DNA of 64,000 bases from Ceratotherium simum simum (taxonomy: Eukaryota > Chordata > Mammalia > Perissodactyla > Rhinocerotidae): NCBI RefSeq assembly GCF_000283155.1, contig NW_004454173.1:9753162-9817161 (forward strand), given 5' to 3'. How positions within the stretch are numbered: position 1 is the first letter of the stretch; the number at the start of each line of letters is the position of its first letter. The notes under the pieces were generated by a model. The model was not told the origin of the DNA. It did not search any database and worked only from the letters and a program-made list of their open reading frames with translations. The position numbers and the translations under genes are program-made. Of this stretch, positions 37,080 to 48,379 are shown in pieces.

Positions 37080-37935
37080 AACAGAAATCTGCTCATGCCA
37101 CGCCCCTATTTAATCTCCTACAATGGCTCCGTAATGCATGTAGGTCTAATCTCCATCTTTATCTCCTGATATTTCACACTTCAAAATTCAGGCTCCACAA
37201 ACCATGAAGCGCTGCTGACTTCCTGCACACCACGCCATTTTTTATGTTTGCTAATATTAAAAAAAAAAAAAATCACAGTTATGACCACTCCTAAGCACAT
37301 CCACAGCTACCATCCCTACCCAAGCCCACATCTTTTGCCTATACTTCTGTAATAGCCTCCTAACCGGTTCCTTACTCCCATCCTTGCCTTTAGCAGTATA
37401 TTCTCAACACAGCAGCCAGCACATTACTTGAAAATGAAATCAGATCATGTCATGTCCTGTTGAAAGTTTCCAGGGGTTCCCATCACAAGTAGAATAATAA
37501 AGACTGCACAATCTGGCCCCTGTCTTCGCCTCTAAATTCATCTTCAACCCCTCTCCTCTACCTTATGGTGCACTGGCCGCACTGCTGCCCATGGCCACCT
37601 CAGCACCTGCCTGCCTCAGGAGCTTCGTCATTTGCTGCTTCTGCTACCTAGAACATGCTTACACGGTTCCCTCCCTAACTTCACTCAGGTCTCTTAAATG
37701 TCACCACCTAAAACAGGAACGCCTTTACCTTGCTTTTTCTTCTCAACACTTTCCTCTACCCAACATCCTATTGTGAATCTACTTGTTGTCTATATCACCT
37801 GACACCCTCTCAGAATGTAAGGTCCGTGAGATCTGGATTTTATCTGTTGGATTCAATATAATATCTCCAGAGCTTACAGCAATCGATGTTGAATTAACAA
37901 GTGATAGAGCGAATAAGTGAATCCTGACCCTCTCT
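37080..37935 (+). mobile_element. LINE L2, plus strand, two overlapping or duplicated parts
   Basis: 37080-37260 corresponds to the L2 'catgtcactcctctgctcaaaaccctcc' region (CTCCTACAATGGCTCCGTAA). From 37300 an earlier L2 position recurs (CTGTAATAGCCTCCTAACCG, CAACACAGCAGCCAGCACAT, CACAATCTGGCCCCTGTC) and continues through TTCACTCAGGTCTCTTAAAT to a tail around AATGTAAGGTCCGTGAGATC. Two L2 copies therefore lie next to each other in the same orientation. A 13-base A-run at about 37260-37272 separates them. Confidence 0.75.
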
Positions 37936-38119
37936 GCCTACTGTGCACTTTCTCCAATTTACTTGGTGGCTACTCCATCTTTAAGCTTCAGCAGAGGATT
38001 CACTCAAGCCTTCCACATTCTTCCCACCAAGTGCGATTCCTCCCCTGTGACTTCAGCTCTAGCGCAGTGTGGTACGTAGGCATTCAACAATTTCATGTCA
38101 ATGTATAAATGCTCAGAGA

Positions 38120-38230
38120 TAGTAAGGCCAAACGGCAAGTAATAAGACAGAGATGCCAATGCAGAACTTATAATTTTAAGTCCATGGCTACTTCTACTTT
38201 ACGCCACAGCTGCTGTGAAATACACCTTTT
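38120..38230 (-). mobile_element. MIR-like fragment, minus strand
   Basis: AACGGCAAGTAATAAGACAG, then ACTTTACGCCACAGCTGCTG, resembles the reversed MIR/MIR3 head. Confidence 0.4.
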
Positions 38231-38904
38231 GTAGCTGAGATTCAAGATCCAGAGCGTATTTCTTTTCTTTGTAGTTCTTTCAGCATGCTTAGCATTTTGG
38301 TCAAATGAAACAAATACTGAGTGACACTTTTGCTTAGGGCAAGTTACCTAAAAATTAGCCTTCATAGACTTCTTTGGCATACCTCCATGAACACACCTCA
38401 GTAAATATTCTTGTGTATTTCAAAGACTGTGGGTAATTTTTTGACTCATTAGAACAACTGCATGTAAAGAACTTCTTCCAAAAATTGCTATTTTAACTGC
38501 AATAAAAATATATGTGACTTCTCCATCTGAAGAGTCAAGCCTTTCACATTTAAGAATGTGCAGTAAAAAGTCATTTGATTGCCAGCTCCTGGGTCCAAAG
38601 TAGCCCTGTCCTAATGGTGTGGGACAGAGGCGAAGTCAAGTCCTCTGACCAGTGGTAGGTCCCACATGTAAAAATCAGTATTAATTTTTTTAACTTTAAA
38701 AAATATTTTATCTTACTCTATTTGTAAATCTAGTTATTTTTCTAGTTCTCAGATGTAAAATAAAAGTAGAAGAGTGGGGATCTTTTTTGCAAGATAAGGT
38801 ATGGAAACATTTAACCACTTGGAAAACAGAAAGCATAGTTTTAATACAAAATATCTTAGAAAATGTGTCAGTAAAATTCCTATTATACCCAAATAATAGA
38901 CACA

Positions 38905-39120
38905 CATTCAGTATTACATATACATTTTTATTAACACACTTAATCTTAAAGCAACTCTCTGAGATAGGTCTATTATCACTTCCCTTTTAGAGATGGTGAA
39001 ACTAAAGGCAGAGAAAGTTTTAAGCGGCTTGCTCAAGGTCAAACACCTAGTAAGCGGTACAGTCAAGATTCAAATCCTGGTAGTCTGACTCCAGGACCTA
39101 TGTCTTGAACCATTGGCTAA
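38905..39120 (-). mobile_element. MIR element, minus strand
   Basis: The plus strand shows a nearly complete reversed MIR: CTGAGATAGGTCTATTATCA, GATGGTGAAACTAAAGGCAG, GCTCAAGGTCAAACACCTAG, AGATTCAAATCCTGGTAGTC, TGACTCCAGGACC. Confidence 0.8.
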
Positions 39121-39339
39121 AAATGCTTCTCAATAAATACTTAAATTTTTTTTCTATTAGCCATAAGATCTTAATCTAGGCTCTTTGTATTTAAATAATG
39201 CATCAGTGAAAACTGTGTTCACTGTAATTGACCATCCATTTGTGAAGGAAATGAAAAGTTAAACATGTCACACTCTTGTCTTCAAACTCCTTGATTGCCT
39301 TATTGAATATTATTTAATGTTGATCACCTTCTACATATT

Positions 39340-39545
39340 GACCCTTTGTTAGGTGATGAGATATAATAGTGTATGAGATCACATCTATCCCAGAGAAACT
39401 ATAGTTGATTGTAGCCAGATAAATCATTTCTGTTCAGTGTCACAAACGCTACACATAGAGTGCATAAGAAGAAGTCACTGGAGGACCACCTAACCCAACC
39501 ATGGAGGCTCAAGAAAGCTTCTCAGAGGAGCAATTTCTAAAGTTC
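39340..39545 (-). mobile_element. LINE L2 fragment, minus strand
   Basis: Contains CTGGAGGACCACCTAACCCA and CTCAAGAAAGCTTCTCAGAG, which follow the reversed L2 order. Confidence 0.5.
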
Positions 39546-39724
39546 TTTGGTATTATGTGGCTGTAATATAGTGATAGATAAAATTTGTACCAAGCTATGT
39601 CAATTGATGGCAGCTCAATTACTTCTCCATTGTTATGAGACACTATATCTCTCCTTGCAGAAAACAAATTCTCATTTAGCATGTCACTTAGAGAATTGTC
39701 TAAACAACGCCCTATCTAAACAAT

Positions 39725-39790
39725 AGAGTTGGGCTGGAAAGTTAGGTTTTAGTCCTGACTCTACCACAAATTAACTGTGCGTTAAGGATT
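39725..39790 (+). mobile_element. Short MIR fragment, plus strand
   Basis: TTTTAGTCCTGACTCTACCA then CAAATTAACTGTGCG, as in the MIR head region. Confidence 0.4.
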
Positions 39791-40334
39791 CTGGGGAATG
39801 AGGAACTAACATGAGTAGAAAACCCTGGGTATTACGTAAGAAAACTTGCATCACGGGTTGTTATGATATGTGAGAAAAGAGGGACAAGGACATAGACAAA
39901 GGATGAGGAAGGACACATATGATTCCATTAGTGTCAATACCTCAGAGATGAGCTGTGCAAGCAGTGTGGTAGGAAAAGGTTAGCTTAGCGCGGCTCTACC
40001 ACATATGTCAGAGGGAAACTAATCCAAACCATAAAGAACAGGTAACTGGCATGAAAAAATCCCAATATGAAGCTGAGTCATAGTTTGTGTTCAGTGGCGT
40101 CTTGAAGGTCAGTTGCTCCAGTGCTTTGATCCCATTAAATCCCTGATTCTCAGAAATCATATGCTATCGTCTCTCTCTTCCTTCTCCCTCTCCAACAGAA
40201 GCCCTTAAGGAGAATTTTCCTCTGCTTAATGAAAACTTTCTCATCAGCACGCAAGCACATTCAAGTCTCTACCAGCTTATTAAAAAGAAAAAAAAATCTT
40301 CTTTGACTATTTCACAATTTCATTTCCTATTCAT

Positions 40335-40440
40335 TCTTTCATTCATTCAACAATATTGAGTCTTTGCTGTTAGCCAGGCACTGGACTATCCACGGACAAT
40401 ACAGAGGTGAACCAAGAAGGCTCAGTCCATCCCCAATGCT
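40335..40440 (-). mobile_element. LINE L2 tail, minus strand
   Basis: CATTCATTCAACAATATTGA, then GCCAGGCACTGGACTATCC and ACAATACAGAGGTGAACC: the reversed L2 3' end. Confidence 0.6.
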
Positions 40441-41386
40441 TTTGGTTTTAATTACTTGATTGCGTCACACACACAAAAAACAATTCTCTTATACCTAACT
40501 CAACTTTTTCCCCTAAGATGGCTTTGACAAGTGTAAGGACCAGGAATTAAAGTATTATATTTGAAGATTTCGATGCCAAATAATAAAAGGAACAATTAAA
40601 GGAAAATAAGATTTCTCTATAAATTCCAATTCCTACCTCAGGGCACATTGTATAAGGACACTGAGTAAATAGAAATTTGTGACGTTGAATTATACTACAT
40701 AATAATTCCAAGAACTTGCTTTCTACTCAGCGACAGAGGCAGTGACAAATAGATAATGTCATCATAGTATGGTCAAGTGGCAGTAGAAATGACAGGGTGA
40801 AAAGAGAAAGGAAGAAAGAGGAAGGGAATGAGAAAATATAAATTTCTAATTTGGCACGTTATAATACCACAAGTGTAAAGAATAATTTGTTTTCAAGTAC
40901 TCAGGGAAAAGGACGGACTGGCTCAAAAATAATGATAATTTAAAGGTGTAGAGCATACATAAAGGACAGTTCTTTATTTTGTTACTAATTTATAGGCTAT
41001 AACGTGGCTCTTCCTGAGTAAAATAAATGTCTTTTGTAATTGTTTCAGTCATTAGGCAAACTTGTATGATTTACCTGAAAATGAGAACTATGCAAAAATC
41101 AAAGATTCAAGCACATGTCAATACATCATACATCTTTGGGCACTCAACAAAAATGAGTTGTCCAATTGGCTAAATCTCAGAAGTTACATTTGGGAAGTAT
41201 GATTGTTTAATGATCCAATGCTTTGAATTTCATTAACTATTGTTTGGAAGCACTTGAGAAATCAAACACTTATTTTTACTTTACCGAGAAGATTTGAAGT
41301 CGAAGAAAATAATAAAATTCCTTATCTATTTATCATAAATGCCTCAAATCCACATCATTGTTTTTCCCCAAATGAAAGGATCAGGT
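40441..41386. other. Intronic sequence, nothing recognised
   Basis: A+T-rich, with no recognised repeats. Confidence 0.4.
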
Positions 41387-41431
41387 GGTAGGGTATAGAA
41401 GTATACCCTACCCATATAGAACCCATATAGA
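41387..41431. repeat. Perfect 11-bp hairpin followed by an 11-bp tandem repeat
   Basis: GGTAGGGTATA (41387-41397), a GAAG loop and TATACCCTACC (41402-41412) form a perfect stem. Overlapping its end, ACCCATATAGA occurs twice in a row (41410-41420, 41421-41431). Confidence 0.9.
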
Positions 41432-41907
41432 AATGAGAGCAGCCCTTAGACTCTGCAAACCACGTGGAGTGATGGTCACCAGGCTGCTGATGAAAGACAA
41501 AAAGTGATTTCTGTATGTGCATGGGTCAACTGATGGTCCATGCTCCAAGGGCTGATCTGGTTCTAGCTTTGTAATTCTAATTATGAACCCAGGCTACTAA
41601 CATGACAGGGTACTTTAGGGGGCTCAATACCCACTGACTCTTAAGCATGCAAGAGGCCAGAAACTCCCAAGGCTAATGATTAAAATAATTTGTGTTTAAA
41701 ACAAACAAAACATCCTCCCATAGAAGAAAGAACAGAACAGAGACTAAAGTTTGCCTCCTAGAACTTCATTCCTGAAGAAGTGAGGTTTTTCCTGGAGACT
41801 TTGCTTGTGGGTTTGATACGACACAGAATTTGAACTTCACAAAGAATTTCACAATAAAAACAACTGAGTGCCTTGTTTATAAATGTGTTTCTTTCCTTTG
41901 AAATGGT

Positions 41908-42150
41908 TGGTAAGATTAAGGGCATAGGATTTCTGGATCAGATGAATCTGGATTCAAGTCCCAAAAGCACCAAAACTAGTTTGTAAGCTTGGAAAAGTTT
42001 TTCATCTTTCTGAGTTTTTGTTTCCTCAGCTAAAAAAATCAATAATAAAATAATACCTTGCTCATATGGTTTTTGGGAGAATTGAATGACACGGTCCATA
42101 AAAAATGGTTTGCATAGAGGCTGCCACATACAAAGCACTCAAGAAAAGTA
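41908..42150 (+). mobile_element. MIR element, plus strand
   Basis: TCTGGATTCAAGTCCCAAAA, then GTTTTTGTTTCCTCAGCTAA, AAATAATACCTTGCTCATAT and GCTGCCACATACAAAGCACT give the MIR order. Confidence 0.6.
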
Positions 42151-44099
42151 AGCCATAGCTCTACAATAAGAAATAGTAAAATTTTGTCAACTCTCTGTAC
42201 ATTGTTATATGGGAAAATTTAAATTTGACTTCAATATCATATTGGCTTATATAAAGATGTTAGAAGTCAAAAATATACTTTCTAAGCATTTTCATGACAA
42301 GAGCATGACTGCAGGTGATCAGCCAAATCCAAAATTCCAAAACTTTAGCAAGCTTTGCTTATTATCTTGAACACATTTTGAATTTCTTATACACTATTCT
42401 TAAAATACTAGACTATTAAAAAAAAAACTTTGTAAAGCAAATAACCATAAGATGACAAAGTATCAAATCTGCTTTTAAAATTATTGCTAGATGAAAGGCC
42501 AAAAAGGCTAATTTAGACCACAAAAGTTTATTTTTTGTGATTCTTCTTGTTTCCCGTTAACGTCATCTCTGAACAACTTGAAACTATGGTACATGTTTTA
42601 GGGAACACTAAGTACCTTCCCAAATATGAAATCTGGACTTCTGCTTCCAATCAAGATGAAGTAACTGATAACAGACATATCCTCCCATCATAAATAACAA
42701 GAAAACTCAAAAAAATATATATGAAACAACTGATTTTAGAAGTTGGGCATCAAACAGGACATAACTGTTTCCCTGAGAGACAGGAAATAAACAAGATGAG
42801 CCCAACAGTGACCCTGGATATCTGTCTGGAGACCACAGAATGGGGGGTGGGTGTGGGAGGTGGAGAGGGAATTCAAGTTGATCAAAGAGATCAGGCTGAG
42901 TTGATGAGACTGAGATCAGAATTTGGGAAGACTAAGTAAGTTAGCATTTTTAGGACAGAGTATCAGAAATAAATATGCTAAGCACAGGAAGAAGCCCCAG
43001 AAATCCACAAGAGTCTCTCTTGAGTCTTTGTCTGAATAACACATTATGTACGGATATGGTGAAATTCCTTGAGGCCAAGATAAAAGTAGATGGTGCATCT
43101 GTAAGCTGAACCAGATCTCATTCACAAAGGGCTGTTATAGATTTGCCTTCCAACCAGCCAGAGTGAAGAGACCTCATTGAATACATGGAACATTCACTAG
43201 AGAATCCAGAAGAGTCACGTCTTAGGAGTAGGGTTAAGCTAGTAAAAGAGTAAAGCCTGTTTTAGATTCATCTAGCAAAGCTTTAAAAGCAAGCCTTAAA
43301 ATGATCAAGCTTATCTGCAAATTACTAAACCATATATCAAAACAATATTTAAAACTCTTTAAAGGAAGGCAATAAAATCCAATCAACAATATAACATTAA
43401 CAATGTTCAACATCTGACCAAAAATTACTAGATATGTGTACAAAAAAATGTGACCCATAGACAGGAAAAAATCAGTCAATATAAACAAATCCAGAATGAA
43501 CAGAGATGATAGAATTAGCACATAAGGACTTTAAAGCAGCTTTCATAAACATGCTTAAGGATTTAAATAAAAATATGAACATAAAGTAGAGAGAAAGGGA
43601 AGGTATAAAAAGAATCAGATGGAACTTCTAGAAATGAAATATACAAAATCTGAAATGAAAAGTTTACTGGATAGGATTTACAGCAGATTAGACTCTGGCA
43701 CAAGACAGGATCAATAAGCTTGAAGACATAGCAATAGAAACTATCCAAACTGCACTAAGAGAGAAAAGGTCTAAAAATATCAACAGAACATTAGTAACTG
43801 GTGAGACAATGTCAAATACTTTAATATACATGGAATTAGTGTCTCAGAAAGACAACAAAGATGCAGAAATATATTTGGGAAAAAAGAACTGAAATCTTCC
43901 CAAATTTGGTGAGAACTCAAAAGCCATAGATTAAAGAAGCTCAGTAAAGCCCAAGTGGGATAAAATACAGAGAAAACCAAACCAAAGCACACTGTAATCA
44001 AATTGCAAAACCACTGGTGAAAGAAAAATCTATCAACCTAGAATTTCACATCTAGTGAAAATATTCTTGAAAAATAAAGACAAAAAGACTTTCACGAAA

Positions 44100-44151
44100 A
44101 TAAAAATTGGAGAATTCATCACATGAGAATAAAAATTGGAGAATTCATCAC
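44100..44151. repeat. Two-copy 29-bp-period tandem duplication within L1M
   Basis: ATAAAAATTGGAGAATTCAT and three further bases occur at 44100-44122 and again at 44129-44151. Confidence 0.85.
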
Positions 44152-44409
44152 TAGAAAACCTGCAGTAGAAAAAATACTAAAGAAAGTTCTTTAGGAAAAT
44201 AATTCCAGATGAAAAATCAGATCTACATAAAAGAATGAAGAACACTGGAAAGAATAAATATATGGGTAAATATAAAATACATTTTTCCATTTTTAAATTT
44301 ATTTAAAAGGAAATTGACTACTTAAAGTAAAAGCAATAATATATTATAGAGTTCAGAACATATGTAAAAGTAAAGTATATGAGAGCCATAACATAAGAAT
44401 AGTGGTGAA

Positions 44410-44622
44410 GGGGCCGGCCCTGCGGCTTAGCGGTTAAGTGCGCGCGCTCCGCTGCTGGTGGCCCGGGTTCGGATCCCAGGCGCGCACCGGTGCACAGCTT
44501 CTCCGGCCATGCTGAGGCCGCGTCCCACATACAGCAACTAGAAGGATTTGCAACTATGACATACAACTATCTACTGGGGTTTTGGGGGAAAAAAATAAAT
44601 AAATAAAAATTAAAAAAAAAAA
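44410..44622 (+). mobile_element. ERE SINE with target-site duplication
   Basis: GGGGCCGGCCCTGCGGCTTA head, GGTTCGGATCC B box, CATACAGCAACTAGAAGGAT body and a TAAATAAATAAAAATTAAA tail. Perfect 15-bp duplication AAGAATAGTGGTGAA at 44395-44409 and 44623-44637. Inserted into the L1M. Confidence 0.95.
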
Positions 44623-45823
44623 AAGAATAGTGGTGAAATATAGACATACCCTACTGTAAGATTCTTACATTATACGTGAAGTGGTATCATATTATGTGAA
44701 GGTAAAATATGATGATAAATTAAAGGTGCATATTGTAAACCCTAGAGCACTATTAAAAATTTAAACTAAGAGGTTCAATAGAGGCAATAAAATTGAATGT
44801 TGAAAAATATTCACTAAATATCAAGGCAGAAAAGAGACGAAAAAGGAAAACCAACAAAAACAAATAGCAAAATAGTAGACAGAAATCCAAGCATAGTGAC
44901 AATACACTAAAAGTAAATGGTTTAAACATTCCAATTAAAAAGCAGAGAATGTCAGAGTGGACGAAAACACAAGACCCAACTATAAGATATGCAATTTTAT
45001 TACAAAGACACAGATAGTTTGAAATTTAAAAATGGCCATGCATACAGTAAACATAAGAAAGCTGGATGGGCTAAATTTTTCAAAGTACCTTCAGTACAAG
45101 GAATACAACCAGATACAAAGAGGAATACTTCAAGATAATAAATTAGTGAATTCATCAAGAACACACAAAAATCCTAAATGTATATGCACCTAATAAAAGA
45201 GACTGACCCTGAACAATAAAATCCACAAAATATACATAAACTACATACTACATAGTGACATTTATCAAGAAAATTTGGTATTGTCGTAAGAGTAAGATCA
45301 TAGATCAATGGAACAGAATAGAGAGTCCAAAAATAGAAGCACACATGTTTGGTTAATTGATGTTTGCCTGGGTAATTAAATGGAGAAAAGATAATAGTCC
45401 ACAATAAATGGAGGTGAAACAACAGTATCTCCACATAAAACAAAATGAAACTGAATTCTTACCTCACTTCACACATAAAAACAAAAAATTCAAAATAGAT
45501 CACAGATCTAAAGGTGAAAATAGAGTTAGGAAATTTCTAAAAGAAAACATAGTAGAAAACCTTGTCAACCTTAAGGTAAGCAAAATTAGCTCTACAGAAC
45601 ACCAAAAGCACTAAATATTGTTTTAATTGATAAGTAGGACTTCTTACAAATTAAAGCCTTCTGCATTTCAAAGTATTCTCATTAGAAAATAAAAATTTCC
45701 ACCACAGACTGAGAGAAAATATTCACGATACAGATATACAAAAAAGACATATCCAAAATGTATAAAGAATACATTTTAAACCAGTAACTTAACTTAAAAT
45801 GGGCAAAAAATTTAAAGACGCTT

Positions 45824-46145
45824 TGTATTAGCTTGCAGGTTTCCCATAACAAAGTACCACAAACTGAGTGGCTTAAACAACAGAAATTTTCTCGCAAGTC
45901 TGGAAGGTAGAAGTCTGAGATCAGGTGTTGGCAGGGTTAGTTTCTTCTGAGGCCTCTCTCCTTGGCTTGTAGATGGTCATTTTCTGCCTATGTCTTCACA
46001 TAATCTTCTCTGTGCATGTCTGTGTCCAAATTTTCTGTTCTTATAAGGACACCAGTTGTAGTGAATTAGAGCCTATCATTATAACCTCATTTTAACTTAA
46101 TTACCTCTTTAAAGACCTTATCTTCAAGTAAGGTCACTTAAAATT
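45824..46145 (-). mobile_element. MaLR LTR (MLT1/MST-type), minus strand
   Basis: The plus strand starts TGTATTAGCTTGCAGG and continues CCATAACAAAGTACCACAAA, CTGAGGCCTCTCTCCTTGGC, TTATAAGGACACCAGTTG and AATTACCTCTTTAAAGACC, the reverse complement of a MaLR LTR. The far end is truncated around 46145. Non-coding remnant of an ancient retrovirus-like element. Confidence 0.8.
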
Positions 46146-46936
46146 TTTCTGTCAGAAATTTATTGATCTAGATTTATATTCAGTGAAGTTTTTGGTAGTG
46201 ATTGTATGTGAGAGACATTGAACTAAACATTTTATCTCAATTCCTACTCATGCTTTCACAATCAAGGGCATTGAAACAGTTTATTAGGAAATCATTCTAC
46301 ATGTAATTATATTTTCTGAGGAACAGACTGTGGCACTTGAAAAATAATGGTGCACTCATTAATGGTACAATTATATATTAGAATTACGAATCCCATTCTT
46401 TTTTAAAATGCACATATATTAATGCACACTCAGGCACTTACACATACCACTCCAAATTTCTGAAATTAACAGAAAAAAAATCTCCAAAAGAAATTATGAG
46501 AAAATTTTTCAAAAAAGAAAACTCAATACTGAATTTTAAAAATCCTTTCACAATGTAAAATAGTAGAAAGCAGGATCTAATTTTCAATGCTGGTGAAATG
46601 AAAACTCTTTGATCTCTTTAGGCACACCAGTTAGGAAATGTGGCATTCTACAGCCAGAAGGAGACCTTCACTCAAAAAATATTTATTGAGTACATACAAT
46701 CATAAATTTCTAGAATGATATTAAAATGATGATGTGTAGAAGTGTTTGGGGACAAAAGCAAGACATAAAGTGAATTGTAGGCCAGCAGAAAAGAGAGGAT
46801 TGTGAAGAATTTCATCATCATTAATGGCAACTTTATCACTGTGCCCAATTTTTACTTCTTTTTCTCTTTTTTTGAGTAATGAAGTCAGTATAAATTTAGT
46901 GTGGTATTTGTTCATTTGAAAACATCTCAGAAACAT
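46146..46936. other. Intronic sequence, weak repeat traces only
   Basis: 46160-46270 faintly resembles a reversed MIR, and AAAATATTTATTGAGTACA near 46676 a reversed L2 tip; neither is firm. Confidence 0.4.
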
Positions 46937-46971
46937 GGACTTATTTTTAGAAGACGACGAAAAATAAGTCC
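46937..46971. repeat. Perfect 12-bp inverted repeat (hairpin)
   Basis: GGACTTATTTTT (46937-46948) and its exact reverse complement AAAAATAAGTCC (46960-46971) surround an 11-nt loop. Pairing can extend outward with AAACAT (46931-46936) against ATGTGTTT after a 3-nt bulge. Confidence 0.9.
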
Positions 46972-47193
46972 TGGATGTGTTTGTTGCCAAGCTGAACTTG
47001 GAACTAACAAACATTCCACATACAGTGCCAGCCAGCCACTGATAAATGGCTCAGTCCTTCCTTTCATTGACACAGAGAAGAAAAAATGTTGCAAAACTCC
47101 AGCCATTTTGTAAGAGCTGAATTTATGTAAATTTGTCACTTTTCAATCAGTTGTATTGACATTGTGTAGAAACACCTTTAAGCCTTCAATAAA

Positions 47194-47205
47194 ATGCATA
47201 TGCAT
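47194..47205. promoter_or_regulatory. Perfect ATGCATATGCAT palindrome (POU-dimer MORE-type site)
   Basis: The 12-bp sequence is identical to the palindromic element (MORE) bound by POU-domain homodimers such as OCT1, OCT4 and BRN2. Occupancy is not shown by sequence alone. Confidence 0.5.
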
Positions 47206-47504
47206 GAGTGGTCATTTAGGCCACATAATAGATCACACTTTTCTACCCGTATTTGGCATTGGAGGTGATCAACGGTACCCTGACACTGTGCTTAGCTTCC
47301 AAGAGTTTACATTCTAAAATAAGCAATATTGAGGTACACAAGAACAAAAAGAAACTAAATGCACATCACTTGTTTAAAGATTTCCGTGGAAGATTTCATT
47401 AGTTCCACCATTTATAAACCCTCATGAGAAGAATGTCTCACTTCTGAAATCCCTCATGCTGTAAGAAATAGAAAATAGTCAATTATCACTATACATATTG
47501 CTAG

Positions 47505-47700
47505 TAATGGGTACCACTTAACGAGAACTTTCCATCACAATACACTGCAAGGTTGATATAAGTATCCATATTTTACAGAACCAGAAAATTCAGTAGATTA
47601 AATAATTTCCCAAGGTTACACTGCCAGTGAGGGATGAAGCCCAGGTACAAATCTCAGACTACTTTCAAAGGCCTGCCTCCTGAGCAGATTTATATACTGC
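47505..47700 (-). mobile_element. MIR element, minus strand
   Basis: The plus strand reads GGTACCACTTAACGAGAACT, CATATTTTACAGAACCAGAA, ATTTCCCAAGGTTACACTGC and AGTGAGGGATGAAGCCCAGG, as in reversed MIR. Confidence 0.65.
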
Positions 47701-48379
47701 CTCCTAAATTAACTTTGATGGTCCACTCTTGTCTCTTTCACCCTCAAAACCTTTTATGTTAAATATTTAATGATCTTTTGGGGATCTTCTGGAATCCACT
47801 GAAAACTTTTTAATGTCCTTCTCCTGGTCATCTGGGGCGAATCACAGGTTAAAAGTCTTTTTCAGGAAAATAATAATTCCCTCCAAGGAGAAGGTATGTA
47901 AATTATGTAATTGGTATTGAGCCACGTGCTGTAATTTCTGTGCTCCATGACATGCACAACAATGGGATTTCAGCCGGGTCTCACAAGCATTGTGCTAGAC
48001 ACTCAGTAATCAGACTCATGCCTCATACGTGACACTTATAACTTGACAGTGTCCATGATGCTGACATTTATATAGTAGATTGCAGAGTAGGGCCACACGC
48101 CTTGGTGGTTCTAACCTATAGTGAAATATGTGCCCTGGAGTTAAGCGCAACCATTCTGATGCACACAATAGTCACTTCACAACCGAATTTCAAATGTTCA
48201 TTTTCTTGTCTTTTTTTTTTAACGTAGCTTACTAAATTTGTTTTACCGTTATAATACATGCTGGACATGCTTCCTGGGTGGATTTTAACTGAGCAGCATA
48301 ATGCTTCAGAGTTAGACACAGATGCAAATTCACAACCAGTCCAGGCTCTTATTAATAAAACATGCAACTTTAGCTCATA
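47701..48379. other. Intronic sequence, nothing recognised
   Basis: No repeat or gene identified. Confidence 0.4.

Larger units (their letters stand above)
42635..45823 (+). mobile_element. Ancient L1M (5'UTR to ORF2), plus strand, internally deleted, split by an ERE
   Basis: Begins with an L1M/HAL1-like 5' region (CTGGACTTCTGCTTCCAATC) and runs through a decayed ORF1 (GGACTTTAAAGCAGCTTTCA, TTGAAGACATAGCAATAGAA, CAAATTTGGTGAGAACTC). It continues into ORF2-like sequence (GTAAATGGTTTAAACATTCC, TATATGCACCTAATAAAAG, ATAGATCAATGGAACAGAAT). The jump from the early to the late ORF2 landmark near 45270 implies an internal deletion. It ends where the LTR at 45824 starts. No coding capacity remains. 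Confidence 0.75.

Noticed and set aside
42721..42939. 72-codon frame with a Gly-rich patch
   Set aside because: It lies in the 5' region of the L1M element and has no homology to a host protein that I can recognise.
46721..47139. Overlapping short frames on both strands around 46.7-47.1 kb
   Set aside because: They cross the hairpin at 46937-46971 and mirror one another because of it; no domain or initiation context supports a gene.
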